Notes under the pieces: model-generated
What the model saw: only the letters and a program-made list of their open reading frames with translations
Databases searched by the model: none
What the model was told of the DNA's origin: nothing
DNA from: JANJTY01 sp038257155
GTDB lineage: Bacteria > Pseudomonadota > Gammaproteobacteria > Xanthomonadales > Xanthomonadaceae
Length of the DNA: 64,000 nucleotides
Direction: 5' to 3'
NCBI GenBank assembly: GCA_038257155.1
Contig: JBBSJP010000006.1
Location: 104,522 to 168,521 of the forward strand
Shown here: positions 35,219-44,422 of the stretch, piece by piece
Layout: each line of letters starts with the position of its first letter
Numbering within the stretch: the first letter of the stretch is position 1
Made by a program: the position numbers and the translations under genes

Positions 35219-35356
35219 GGCGCTACCGTGGTGTGGATTCGTGCTGCGCAGCATGGCGAACACGTGCACCGCAGCATGGCGCAGCGTGGCGTGAGCTGCA
35301 AGTGTTGGGAGGGCTGTGCTTCTGCGCAGTGAACCCGGACGCGGAGCTGCTTGTCT

Positions 35357-35466
35357 TTGGAGGGCGCATCTTGATGCGCCGCGCGGTGAGGCCTGCTGAT
35401 CGCGTAACTCGCAATCCGGACAAGACCTTCATTGCACGCAGCGGCGGATCAAGATCCGCCCTACAA
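35357..35466. repeat. Palindromic repeat of the GGCGCATC/GGCGGATC family, copy 4
   Basis: TGGAGGGCGCATC and TTGATGCGCC form the left hairpin, and GGCGGATCAAGATCCGCC followed by CTACA the right one, about 60 bases apart. It fills part of the 407-base gap between phaR and the next gene. The rest of that gap (35219-35356 and 35467-35625) holds nothing I can identify. Confidence 0.8.
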
Positions 35467-35625
35467 ACGCGACGACCATTGCAAGTCTTGTCGAAAGGCC
35501 GCGCTCAAGCTTGGCTTCTCTGGCGGTGCTTGGTAGAGCAGCGCCGCGGGAGCGGCGCCCTCCAATGTGTATCCCGCTACGAATCGCCAGGGCGCGTCAG
35601 GGCAACTTTCCTGATCATTGCGAAC

Positions 35626-36366
35626 TCACCAACCCATGTGGTGGCCACCATTGATGTCGAGATTCGAACCCGTGATCCAGGCCGCTTCGTCGGACACCAG
35701 GAAGGCGACGGCGTAGGCAATCTCCTCCGGCTTGCCGAGTCGCCCCGTCGGGATGTCGGCGACAATCTTGGCGCGGACTTCTTCCGGTACGGCCATCACC
35801 ATGTCGGTGGCAACATAGCCTGGCGAAACGGTATTCACCGTGACGCCAAGCTTGGCGTTCTCGCGAGCCAGCGAAATGGTGAAGCCATGCATGCCGGCCT
35901 TGGCGGCTGCGTAGTTCGCCTGGCCGTACTGGCCCTTGAGGCCGTTGATCGAGCTGATCTGCACGATGCGTCCCCACTTGCGTTCGCGCATGCCGTCAAT
36001 CACGGGACGGGTAACGTTGTAGCAGGAATTTAGGTTGGTATTGATGACCTCGTGCCACTGATCGGCGGCCATGCGATGGAAGGTGCCGTCGCGGGTGATG
36101 CCGGCGTTGTTGATCAGCACGTCGACCGGCCCGAGCTGCGCTTCGACTTCACGCACCATCGCGGCAGCTTCGTCTGGGCTGCCAACGTCGCCCTTGGCCA
36201 GCGCGAAGTCGAAACCCTGGTCCTTCATGGCTGACTGCCATTCGCGGGCCTTGGCCTCGTTGCGGAAGTTGGTTGCTACTCGAAGACCCTGCTGGGCCAG
36301 GCGCTTGCAGATGGCAGTTCCAATGCCGCCGGTGCCGCCGGTGACCAATGCGACGCGTGAAGTCAT
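35626..36366 (-). CDS. phbB: Acetoacetyl-CoA reductase
   Basis: 246 residues, NADPH-dependent SDR reducing acetoacetyl-CoA to 3-hydroxybutyryl-CoA for polyhydroxybutyrate. TGGTGGIG cofactor loop, NNAGITRD, QISSINGLKGQYGQANYAAAKAGMHGF (catalytic Ser, Tyr, Lys), PGYVATDM. The block GLKGQYGQANYAAAKAG is typical PhbB. ATG36366 is chosen because TGGAGGGG lies 5-12 bases upstream. It is more typical of PhbB than the paralogue at 33888-34628. Confidence 0.92.
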   Translation of the reverse strand: MTSRVALVTGGTGGIGTAICKRLAQQGLRVATNFRNEAKAREWQSAMKDQGFDFALAKGDVGSPDEAAAMVREVEAQLGPVDVLINNAGITRDGTFHRMAADQWHEVINTNLNSCYNVTRPVIDGMRERKWGRIVQISSINGLKGQYGQANYAAAKAGMHGFTISLARENAKLGVTVNTVSPGYVATDMVMAVPEEVRAKIVADIPTGRLGKPEEIAYAVAFLVSDEAAWITGSNLDINGGHHMGW

Positions 36367-36446
36367 TGCGTTCCCCTCCAGGAATGATGTCGCCGACGCT
36401 GTCTGCGCCGGTCCCCGCGATTCTACGCGGCGAAGCTTGCCCTTGT

Positions 36447-37322
36447 TCAAGCCCGCGAGCCGGAAATCTTTCCTGCCGCCAGCTTCGTAAATGAGAATCG
36501 CCCGATCGCCGTATTCAACAGGCTGGCGATATCCGGTTCGCCCTTCAGCACAGCAGGGTCCAGTCCGAGGTGCGCAAGCGCCAGACGCACCGCCTCGACC
36601 GACCGCCGCGTGCCGACTGCTCCTGAGCCCTCCGACTTGCTCAGCTTCTGGCCCGTGGCATCAAGCACCAGTGGCAGATGCAGATAGGCCGGAGTCTCGA
36701 AACCCAGCAGTTGCTGCAGCAGGATCTGCCGCGGCGTCGAATCCAGCAGATCGGCGCCTCGCACCACTTCACTGATCGCCTGTTCGTGGTCGTCAACCAC
36801 GACGGCCAGTTGGTAGGCCCAAAGGCCGTCGGCGCGACGCAGCACGAAGTCGCCAACCTCACGGGCCAGGTTCTGGGTGATCTTGCCGAACACGGCGTCG
36901 TGGAAGCCGATTTCCTGATCCGGGACACGCAGCCGGAATGCGGCCGGGCGCTTCGCGTCGTGGGAGACACAGGCGCCGCGATGCAATCCATTCTGCGGCG
37001 CGAGTTCCGCACGCGAACATCGGCACTCGAACGCCAGGCCGCGTCCCAGCAGAGTGCCCAACACCGCGGCGTAGGCCTCAGTTCGGCTTGATTGATAAAG
37101 CGGCTCTTCATCTGGCGCCAGCCCCAGGCAAGACAGCAACTGCAGCTGCGCTTCGATCGCGCCGTCCTTCTGGCGCGGCGGGTCAATGTCTTCGATGCGC
37201 AGCAGCCACTGACCGCCCATCTGGCGCGCGCGAATCCAGCTTCCCAGGGCCGCCACGAGTGAGCCCAGGTGCAGGGGGCCGGTGGGAGACGGGGCAAATC
37301 GCCCACGATAGGCCCGGCTCAC
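36447..37322 (-). CDS. gluQ: Glutamyl-Q tRNA(Asp) synthetase
   Basis: 291-residue class I synthetase paralogue without an anticodon domain. It glutamylates queuosine-34 of tRNA-Asp. HIGH-like motif FAPSPTGPLHLGS (residues 8-20), the Zn site of ECRCSRAELAP with Cys at GAC, and KMSKS-like KLSKSEG near residue 230. The length and lack of the C-terminal domain distinguish it from GltX. On the opposite strand to htpX, with which it shares the 139-base intergenic region. Confidence 0.95.
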   Translation of the reverse strand: MSRAYRGRFAPSPTGPLHLGSLVAALGSWIRARQMGGQWLLRIEDIDPPRQKDGAIEAQLQLLSCLGLAPDEEPLYQSSRTEAYAAVLGTLLGRGLAFECRCSRAELAPQNGLHRGACVSHDAKRPAAFRLRVPDQEIGFHDAVFGKITQNLAREVGDFVLRRADGLWAYQLAVVVDDHEQAISEVVRGADLLDSTPRQILLQQLLGFETPAYLHLPLVLDATGQKLSKSEGSGAVGTRRSVEAVRLALAHLGLDPAVLKGEPDIASLLNTAIGRFSFTKLAAGKISGSRA

Positions 37323-37461
37323 GCAGCGTTCCGGCGGCCGCCATGGCCATCTGGCGATGTGCCTGCGACGCGGTTCCGGAGCGCGTGTGCCCTTGATTCA
37401 CCCGGCATTCGGTACCATCTCCACGTACGTTCCCATCCGCATATTCTGAGGCCTGCTCGTC

Positions 37462-38340
37462 ATGATGCGAATTGCCCTTTTCCTTGCGACCAATATGGCC
37501 GTGCTGGTGCTGCTGGGCATCGTGCTTTCGGTCCTGCAGGGCGTGTTTGGTGTGCAGCTGGGCGATACCGGTGGCCTGCTGCTGTTTGCTGCACTGTTTG
37601 GATTCGGCGGCGCGTTCATTTCGCTGGCGATCTCCAAATGGATGGCGAAGCGCTCGACCGGCGCCCAGGTGATCACCGAGCCGCGCAACGAACACGAGCG
37701 CTGGCTGTATGACACCGTTCGGCGGCAGGCCGAAACGGCCGGCATCAAGATGCCGGAAGTCGCCATCTACGACGCGCCGGAAATCAACGCATTCGCAACC
37801 GGACCGAGCCGCAACAATTCCCTGGTTGCGGTCTCAACGGGATTGTTGCGCGCCATGAAGCGCGACGAAGCCGAGGCGGTGCTGGCACATGAAGTGAGCC
37901 ACGTGGCCAACGGCGACATGGTGACCATGGCGCTGATCCAGGGTGTCCTGAATACGTTTGTGATCTTCCTGGCTCGAGTGGTCGGGCGCCTCGTCGACTC
38001 GTGGATCAGCGGCAGCCGCGACGGAGGGGTGAGCTTTGCCTACTACATCATCGTGATCGTGCTCGACATCGTGTTCGGCATTTTCGCGTCGATGATTGCC
38101 ATGGCATTCAGTCGCTGGCGCGAGTTCCGTGCCGATGCCGGTGGAGCGCAGCTGGCAGGCAGGGAAAAAATGATCGCTGCGCTGGAGCGTCTGGCGCAAA
38201 CCTACGGGCATAGCACCCTGCCAAATGAGGTCAAGGCCTTTGGTATTTCCGGCGGCGTGGGTGGCGGCGTGCTGAAGCGACTGATGATGAGCCATCCGCC
38301 CTTGGCAGAGCGGATCGCTGCGCTGCGAAGCGCGGTCTGA
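37462..38340 (+). CDS. htpX: Membrane zinc protease HtpX
   Basis: 292 residues, M48B family quality-control protease of the inner membrane. Four hydrophobic segments (about 6-25, 35-55, 155-177, 190-213). Metal motif HEVSH (H143-H147) and the third ligand Glu in REFRADAGGA. Length and layout match the normal HtpX (about 290). It degrades damaged membrane proteins, often together with FtsH. Confidence 0.96.
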   Translation: MMRIALFLATNMAVLVLLGIVLSVLQGVFGVQLGDTGGLLLFAALFGFGGAFISLAISKWMAKRSTGAQVITEPRNEHERWLYDTVRRQAETAGIKMPEVAIYDAPEINAFATGPSRNNSLVAVSTGLLRAMKRDEAEAVLAHEVSHVANGDMVTMALIQGVLNTFVIFLARVVGRLVDSWISGSRDGGVSFAYYIIVIVLDIVFGIFASMIAMAFSRWREFRADAGGAQLAGREKMIAALERLAQTYGHSTLPNEVKAFGISGGVGGGVLKRLMMSHPPLAERIAALRSAV

Positions 38341-38383
38341 GCGGTTCACGGGTGGCGAATGGCGCCAGCCCGGGTGCAGTCGC

Positions 38384-40468
38384 TCAGAACGCGCTGAAGT
38401 CGTAGTTGAGTTCCGGGCCCGCGGGCGACAGGAAGTGGCCCTCTACGTAGTCGACGCCCGAGCTGAACAAGGTCGTCAGACTGGCGGCGTCGGAGACGAA
38501 CTCGACGATGGTCTGCTTGCCCATCTTCTGGGCCTCGGCCGCTATCTCACGCACTTTCTTCTGCGTTTCGGCGTTCTTTGAGAGATCCTGCATGAAGCTG
38601 CGATCGATCTTCAGATAACCGGCATTGATGTGCTTGAGCAGCTGGAATGAATTCAGGCCGGAACCAAACTGGGCAAGGCACAGCGATGCCCCAACCTTGG
38701 CCACGGCATTGGTGAAGTCCTGCACCGGCTTGAGGTTGGTGAAGGCCTTGGCCTCCGGAATCTCGAAGATCAGTCGCTCTCCAGGGACGCCGCTGCGCTT
38801 GATCAGCTCAGTGACCAGCAGACCCAGATTATTGCTTTCGGTCAGCCCGCTGGGTGTGATCTTCACCATCAGGGCTATGTTTCGGCCAGCCTTGTGCTGC
38901 TCGGCCAGGGTCTGGATCGAGCGCGCAATGACCCAGCGATCGATGTCGTCGAGCAGGCCGAATTCTTCTGCAATGGGCAGGAACGACAGCGGCGGGACGA
39001 CGTCGCCGTGGCCCAGTTTCATGCGCAGCAACACTTCGTAAAGCTCCACTTCATTGCCTTGCAGGCCAACGATGGGCTGGAAGTGCAGCAAGAAATCGTT
39101 GCCCTTGAGGGCCACCTGGATACGCTGTACCCATTCCTGGATGCGCTCTTCCTCGGCGCGGTCCTTGGCTGCCGGGTCATGGATCTGGGCGCGGTTTCCG
39201 CCGTCCGCCAGCGCCGACTGCAGTCCCTGGCTGGCCTTGCCCAGCACCTGCGGCACGCTGGCGATCTTCTCGCCGATCTGCACGCCGCCCAGGCTGATGG
39301 TCACATTCAACGAACGATTGCCAACTTCCAGGATGTGATCGGGATAGCCGGCACGGATGCGCTCTGCCTGATCGCGACTTTGGGCGTGGTCGGATCGGCG
39401 GCAAAGCACAGCGAAGCTGTGGTCGGAGAATCGCGCCGCGATGGTGTTCTCCCCGATTTCCTGCTCCAGGCGCTGGGCGACCGCGCGCAGCAGGTCGTCG
39501 GCGTGGCCGAGACCTATGTCGTTCAGCAGGTTGGAATAATTGTCGATCTCCATCAGGAAGAAGGCCTGGTCACCAGCGCCCTGCGCGGCGGCGCTGACTG
39601 CAGCTTCCAACTCGCCCATGAAGTGGGTGCGGTTGAACAGGCCGGTAACCGGGTCACGCTGGCGCAATTCATCCAGTTCCTTGACCATTTCCGCGTCGAT
39701 GGTCTGTTGCCGGAACACGATCTGCAGGCAGGGCTCGCCCTCGTAGCTGGCCTGGGTGAATTCCATGATCGCGTCGAAGGTTTCCCCGTCGGCGCGCTGC
39801 GCCTGGAGTTCCAGTTTCTTGGGCGGCGGCTCACCCTTGGTCATGCGCTTGAGCAGCTGTTTGAATTCCTCGGTTGCCGCCCCGGCAATCATGTCCAGCA
39901 CAGGCAGGCCTTCGACCTCCTCGAAACTCTCGTAGCCGAAGATTTCCAGATACGCATGGTTGGCGCGGATATGCATGCCTTCGTGGACGTACGCGATCGG
40001 GTCGCGCGAAGAATCGATCAAGGCGTCACAACGCCGCTCGGTTTCGCGCAGTTGCGCCTCCAGGCGCCGAACTGCGCGGCGATTCTCGAGATTGGCGAAC
40101 TGATTGCGCACCACATGCTGCAAATGCTCGGGCTTGTTGCGCAGCGCCACGTTGCGCGCGCCAGCGGCGAGGGCACTCATGACGATGTCGTCGTTCAGCT
40201 CGGTGGCGACCGCAACCACGGGGAGATCCTTGGAACTGGTATTGGCCAGCTCCATCACACTGGACAGCGGAATGTTCTTGCCCGCCATGGCGACCAGGAT
40301 GAGGTCGGGAGGCTGCTTGACCATCAGTTCGGTCAGTTCGTCCAGGCTCTCCGGACGCGAGGGCCTGACGGCCATGCCTCCGTTGCGCAGGATGCTGATG
40401 ATGCCCTCGGCGTCATCGAGTCGATCCTCGACGATGATCAGGCGAATGACGGAGTCCTGGGAGGCCAT
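38384..40468 (-). CDS. fimX: FimX-like REC-PAS-GGDEF-EAL protein with degenerate motifs
   Basis: 694 residues. A receiver-like domain (about 8-125), a PAS domain (about 145-265), a GGDEF domain (about 275-425) with the signature decayed to FSDHSFAV, and an EAL domain (about 445-690) in which EAL reads EVL (E478-V479-L480). The decayed GGDEF and the EVL form match FimX, a c-di-GMP binding protein that controls type IV pilus assembly through PilZ and PilB. It is therefore probably a receptor, not an active cyclase or phosphodiesterase. No pil genes lie nearby. Confidence 0.87.
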   Translation of the reverse strand: MASQDSVIRLIIVEDRLDDAEGIISILRNGGMAVRPSRPESLDELTELMVKQPPDLILVAMAGKNIPLSSVMELANTSSKDLPVVAVATELNDDIVMSALAAGARNVALRNKPEHLQHVVRNQFANLENRRAVRRLEAQLRETERRCDALIDSSRDPIAYVHEGMHIRANHAYLEIFGYESFEEVEGLPVLDMIAGAATEEFKQLLKRMTKGEPPPKKLELQAQRADGETFDAIMEFTQASYEGEPCLQIVFRQQTIDAEMVKELDELRQRDPVTGLFNRTHFMGELEAAVSAAAQGAGDQAFFLMEIDNYSNLLNDIGLGHADDLLRAVAQRLEQEIGENTIAARFSDHSFAVLCRRSDHAQSRDQAERIRAGYPDHILEVGNRSLNVTISLGGVQIGEKIASVPQVLGKASQGLQSALADGGNRAQIHDPAAKDRAEEERIQEWVQRIQVALKGNDFLLHFQPIVGLQGNEVELYEVLLRMKLGHGDVVPPLSFLPIAEEFGLLDDIDRWVIARSIQTLAEQHKAGRNIALMVKITPSGLTESNNLGLLVTELIKRSGVPGERLIFEIPEAKAFTNLKPVQDFTNAVAKVGASLCLAQFGSGLNSFQLLKHINAGYLKIDRSFMQDLSKNAETQKKVREIAAEAQKMGKQTIVEFVSDAASLTTLFSSGVDYVEGHFLSPAGPELNYDFSAF

Positions 40469-40595
40469 GGGTGCTTCAGTTTCTTCGCAGGCTCAAAGTG
40501 TTGCACATACAACCGAATGTCCGCCATACAGACCGTTCATCTGTCCTGGCAGCCCGGGAGTCGGGCAGTAGTGGCTTGCATGGGTGGGCGAAGCG

Positions 40596-41612
40596 TCACA
40601 ACGGCCGTTTTGAGGCCGCGCCAGCTTCTTCCCGTACCAGACGGGGCAGAAGGTAGCCTGAGGTCCGGTCTCGCAACATAGCGTGAAGAGCCAGTGCCTG
40701 CTGGTCTGGTACTTCGAAATGGGCCGCACCCTGCACCCGGTCAAGCTGATGCAGGTAATAGGGAAGCACGCCGCAGTCGAAAAGGCGTTCACCAAGTGCT
40801 TCCAGCGATTCGACGCTGTCATTGACTCCGCGCAGTAGAACCGCCTGGTTGAGCAGGACGGCACCACTTGACGCCAGGCGCGCCAGCGCGTCAGCCACGC
40901 TGGCATCCAATTCATTGGCGTGATTCACATGAACCACACACACCACGGGCCACTCCAGGCCCGCCAGCCAGTGGCACAGCTCGGCGTCTATCCGTTCGGG
41001 TAACACAATCGGCAAACGGGTATGCAGGCGCAGGCGGCGGACATGCGGGATATGCCTCAAACCTTCGGTCAGGGATGCCAGCTTGTGGGTGGCAAGCGAA
41101 AGCGGGTCGCCGCCGCTGAGCAGGACCTCGCGAATGCTGCTGTCGGCGGCGATCTGCGCCAGCACGGCACGCCAATCGTCGGAGGCTGCGGTGTTCTCGC
41201 CGTAAGGGAAGTGGCGCCGGAAGCAATAGCGGCAGTGCACTGCACAACTGCCGGTGCTGATCAGCAAGGCGCGGCCAGCGTACTTGTGCAGCAGCCCCGG
41301 CGCCTCGCGGCTGGCCAGATCGCCGACGGCGTCACTGCTGAAACCCGGCAATACGCGGCATTCTTCGTCCAGCGGCAATACCTGGCGCAACAGGGGGTCA
41401 TCGGGATCGGCATAGCGCATGCGTGCCACGAAGCCGCGCGGCACGCGCAGCGGAAAGCCGGCATCGCCATCTGCGGGCAGGCGATCCGCCAGATCCGCCA
41501 GACCGAGCATCGCCAGCAGTTCCCGCGGGTCGGTGACGGCATCGCGCCACAGCAGGCGCCAGTCGCCGGCTTCGATGCCGGCTTTGGCTGCAGGGGTGTT
41601 CCCAGTTATCAT
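40596..41612 (-). CDS. epmB: EF-P lysine 2,3-aminomutase (EpmB)
   Basis: 338-residue radical-SAM enzyme. The cluster motif is CAVHCRYC (three Cys of CxxxCxxC), with SGGDPL and LPIVLPERI. It makes beta-lysine used by EpmA to modify EF-P. Start ATG41612 (MITGNTPAAKAG) is the most likely. ATG41654 lies in the intergenic region. The gene is divergent from efp, 90 bases apart, a standard arrangement. EpmA is expected elsewhere in the genome. Confidence 0.93.
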   Translation of the reverse strand: MITGNTPAAKAGIEAGDWRLLWRDAVTDPRELLAMLGLADLADRLPADGDAGFPLRVPRGFVARMRYADPDDPLLRQVLPLDEECRVLPGFSSDAVGDLASREAPGLLHKYAGRALLISTGSCAVHCRYCFRRHFPYGENTAASDDWRAVLAQIAADSSIREVLLSGGDPLSLATHKLASLTEGLRHIPHVRRLRLHTRLPIVLPERIDAELCHWLAGLEWPVVCVVHVNHANELDASVADALARLASSGAVLLNQAVLLRGVNDSVESLEALGERLFDCGVLPYYLHQLDRVQGAAHFEVPDQQALALHAMLRDRTSGYLLPRLVREEAGAASKRPL

Positions 41613-41658
41613 GCCCGGTTTACAGCCCGCTTCGTTGGGTACTCGATTCACCATTGTA

Positions 41659-41676
41659 GCCGCTGCCCGCAGCGGC
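41659..41676. other. Hairpin in the epmB-efp spacer
   Basis: GCCGCTG and CAGCGGC form a 7-bp stem with a CCCG loop, followed on the plus strand by TTTCG. It lies in the efp leader, 27 bases before ATG41703. It could be a regulatory or weak terminator structure. Confidence 0.4.
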
Positions 41677-41702
41677 TTTCGCACTTCCGGGAGTTTGCAG
41701 GC

Positions 41703-42269
41703 ATGGCCAATTACGGCATGAACGACGTCAAGAACGGGATGAAGATCCTGGTCAACAATGATCCTTGCGTGATCACCGACACCGAGTACGTCAAGCCAGG
41801 CAAGGGTCAGGCTTTCACCCGGATCAAGTACCGCAACATCAAGAGCGGTCGCGTTGTGGAGCTCACCATGAAAGCGACCGACTACCTGGAAGCGGCCGAT
41901 GTGATGGATACCGACATGCAGTTCCTGTATGCCGATGGCGAGCACTGGCACTTCATGCAGCAGGAGACCTTCGAGCAGGTGCAGGCTGACAAAACCGCGG
42001 TTGGCGAGTCCTGGCAGTGGCTCAAAGGCGAGGAGGCCTGCGTGGTTACCTTGTGGAATGGCTCGCCAATCGCCGTGCAGCCGCCCAACTTTGTTGAGCT
42101 CACCATCGTCGAGACCGATCCCGGCGTGCGCGGCGACACCTCCGGTGGCGGCGGAAAGCCGGCCAAGCTGGAAACCGGTGCGGTGGTTCGCGTGCCGCTG
42201 TTCGTCGGTCAGGGCGAGATCATCAAGGTCGATACCCGCAGCGGCGAGTACTTCAGCCGGGTCAAGTAA
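41703..42269 (+). CDS. efp: Elongation factor P
   Basis: 188 residues, three beta-barrel domains. Eases ribosome stalling on proline stretches. Lysine K34 in EYVKPGKGQAF is the beta-lysylation site, consistent with the divergent epmB. The C-terminal part contains VELTIVETDPGVRGDT and the SGEYFSRVK ending. ATG41703 is preceded by GGGAG 11 bases away. Normal length (185-190). Confidence 0.97.
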   Translation: MANYGMNDVKNGMKILVNNDPCVITDTEYVKPGKGQAFTRIKYRNIKSGRVVELTMKATDYLEAADVMDTDMQFLYADGEHWHFMQQETFEQVQADKTAVGESWQWLKGEEACVVTLWNGSPIAVQPPNFVELTIVETDPGVRGDTSGGGGKPAKLETGAVVRVPLFVGQGEIIKVDTRSGEYFSRVK

Positions 42270-42356
42270 GTCGACTCGGTGTAGCAGGGGCGCCGCGTCG
42301 GCCAACGATGCTGGTGGCCCTTTGCCCTGTCCATCCATGCACGCCGGGAGTCGCCG

Positions 42357-43706
42357 ATGTCGACCGATGCCACGCCACAGCCCTGCGATCTGCTGATTGA
42401 GTGCGGCTGGGTAGTGCCGGTCGAGCCCCACGGCGTGGTGCTGGCAGACCATGCCGTGGCGATCAGCCAGGGAGAGATCCTTGCCCTGCTGCCGCGTGGC
42501 GAGGCGAGAATCCGGTTCGCGCCGCGCGAGACGATCCAGCGGCCGGGTTCGGTCCTGATGCCCGGCCTGGTCAATGCGCATTGCCACAATCCGATGACCC
42601 TGCTGCGCGGCGTGGCGGATGACCTGCCGCTGCGCACCTGGCTGGAACGACACATCTGGCCGATCGAAGGCGCGGTCATTGGACCGGAATTCGTCATCGA
42701 CGGGATCGAACTGGCGGTCGCCGAGATGCTGCGCGGCGGAACCACCTGCTGCAACGAGAACTATTTCTTCCCGGATGCGCAGGCGGCCACCTACAGCCGG
42801 CTGGGCTTTCGCGCCCTGGTCGGGATTCCCGTCATCGACTTTCCCACTGCCTGGGCCAGTTCGCAGGACGAATACTTCGACAAGGGTCTGGAAGTCCACG
42901 ACCTGTGGCGCGGCAATGCGCTGATCGCCGTCGGCTTTGCGCCGCACGCACCCTATACGGTCTGCGACAGCAGCTTCGAACGCATCCGGATGCTGGCCGA
43001 TCAGCTCGACCTGCGTGTGCACTGCCACGTGCATGAAGCGGCGCAGGAAGTGGAGGATTCACTCAAGCAGCATGGCATGCGGCAGATTGCGCGGCTTGAT
43101 CGGCTCGGGCTGTTGAACGAGCAGTTGATCGCGGTGCACATGACCCAGCTGACCGACGCCGAAATCGCCCTGTGCGCCGAGCGCGGCGTGCACGTTGCGC
43201 ACTGTCCGGAAAGCAATCTCAAGCTGGCCTCGGGATTTTGTCCGGTGGAAAAGCTGCGCAGCGCCGGGGTCAACCTGGCGCTCGGCACCGACGGTTGCGC
43301 CAGCAACAATGATCTTGATCTGTTTGGCGAAATGCGCACTGCAGCCTTGCTGGCCAAGGGTGTGGCGATGAATGCCGCCGCCATGGACGCCGCCAGCACC
43401 TTGCGTATGGCCACGCTGGGCGGCGCGCGTGCACTGGGTTTCGGTGATCGGGTCGGTTCGATCGAACCGGGCAAACGCGCCGACCTGACCTGTGTCGACC
43501 TGGACCCGCTGGAAACTCAGCCGTTGCACAACGTCATCTCGCAGCTGGTCTATGCCTGTGGGCGACATCAGGTGAGCGATGTATGGATTGATGGCCGCCA
43601 GCGGCTGGGCGGCGGTCAGTTGCTGGACATCGATGTGGCGGCGCTGCGCAGCAAGGCCGGCGCGTGGCGCGAGCGCATCGCACGAATTGAGCTGGGTGCG
43701 CGATGA
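42357..43706 (+). CDS. mtaD: 5-methylthioadenosine / S-adenosylhomocysteine deaminase
   Basis: 449-residue metal-dependent hydrolase of the TRZ/ATZ group. PGLVNAHCHNP (metal His pair), HCHVHEAAQEVEDS, VHMTQL and LGTDGCASNNDLDLFGE give the full metal site. It deaminates methylthioadenosine or SAH in purine and methionine salvage. In Xanthomonadaceae this gene is commonly near ubiG and gph, as here. Other amidohydrolases of the family (guanine or chlorohydrolase types) cannot be fully excluded. Confidence 0.88.
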   Translation: MSTDATPQPCDLLIECGWVVPVEPHGVVLADHAVAISQGEILALLPRGEARIRFAPRETIQRPGSVLMPGLVNAHCHNPMTLLRGVADDLPLRTWLERHIWPIEGAVIGPEFVIDGIELAVAEMLRGGTTCCNENYFFPDAQAATYSRLGFRALVGIPVIDFPTAWASSQDEYFDKGLEVHDLWRGNALIAVGFAPHAPYTVCDSSFERIRMLADQLDLRVHCHVHEAAQEVEDSLKQHGMRQIARLDRLGLLNEQLIAVHMTQLTDAEIALCAERGVHVAHCPESNLKLASGFCPVEKLRSAGVNLALGTDGCASNNDLDLFGEMRTAALLAKGVAMNAAAMDAASTLRMATLGGARALGFGDRVGSIEPGKRADLTCVDLDPLETQPLHNVISQLVYACGRHQVSDVWIDGRQRLGGGQLLDIDVAALRSKAGAWRERIARIELGAR

Positions 43707-43750
43707 GTAATCCTTGGCCGGTCGAAATAGACGCCGGGCACGCGCATTGT

Positions 43751-44135
43751 TGTAGGGCAAGCCTGTGGCTTGCCGCTCCGGAACTTGCGTTTCAGTTGAT
43801 TTGGGCGCGGCGTGGCAAGCGACACGCTTGCAAGCTCGGTGTGGCAAGCGGGCACTCACGCCCTGCAAAGTTGCTCCTGATTGCCCACATGCCTCAGCCA
43901 CACTTTCAAGTGCATCCAGTACCCCCACCCGTTCGCCCTGAGGAGCCGGGACCAAGCGAAGCGACGGCGCAGCGGCGAAGCCGCCGAACGAGGTCGAAGA
44001 CCGAGGCCCGGCCCTTCGAGACGGCGCTTCGCGCCTCCTCGGGACAGGCTCTCGAAGGTTCCCGCAGCGGTGGTTCGAGACGCGCCGCCTCGACCTTCGG
44101 TCTCGATCGCCCCTCCTCACCACGAACGGATAGGT
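43751..44135. repeat. Repeat-filled gap between mtaD and the ubiG-leader units
   Basis: The 520-base gap (43707-44226) starts with TGTAGGGCAAGCC/GGCTTGCCG and two GCAAGCG hairpins (43751-43860). A copy of the CACCACGAACGG family follows between ACCCGTTCGCCCTGAGGAG (near 43926) and CCTCACCACGAACGGATAGG (near 44115), with long internal CGAAGCG-rich palindromes. No gene is supported. A frame starting at 43703 overlaps the mtaD stop but reads only through repeats. Confidence 0.7.
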
Positions 44136-44226
44136 TTTTTCTCAAGGAATCTCGGCTCACCGAGCCCTTCGTCAGTGCTATGTACGCATGGCTGAGGCAT
44201 GTGGCTTGTCAAGAAGTTGCTAGTAC

Positions 44227-44418
44227 ATGAGCAAAAGAAAAATGTCCGAAGCCGAAGCACCCAATGTCAGCGCGGCCGAGCTGACGAAGTTCGGAGAGCT
44301 GGCGGAAAGGTGGTGGGGCGAGGCGCCGAGTTTGCGAGCGTCCAGTGGACGGTCGCGCGGCGTCGAGCGCCCGGTCATGGATGACCGGGCCGGTGTAGCC
44401 CACCATGGACGGTTCTGA
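44227..44418 (+). CDS. 63-aa mini-protein copying the UbiG N-terminus, copy 1
   Basis: The first 30 codons (M to ELAERWW) match the UbiG N-terminus; the remaining 33 residues (GEAPSLRASSGRSRGV and onward to HHGRF) come from a palindromic block. Compared with the true ubiG start at 44619, codons 16-30 differ by seven synonymous and no amino-acid changes. That pattern suggests past selection on the peptide. A stop TGA is followed after 4 bases by the next start. It may be a translated leader, a small regulatory peptide or simply a duplicated fragment. Confidence 0.45.
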   Translation: MSKRKMSEAEAPNVSAAELTKFGELAERWWGEAPSLRASSGRSRGVERPVMDDRAGVAHHGRF

Positions 44419-44422
44419 AGCG

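Noticed and set aside
38894..40681. 595-codon frame opposite the fimX-like gene
   Set aside because: The minus-strand gene shows receiver, PAS, GGDEF and EAL features; this frame shows none.
43703..44230. Gene overlapping the mtaD stop
   Set aside because: The frame reads only through repeat DNA and has no recognisable domain.
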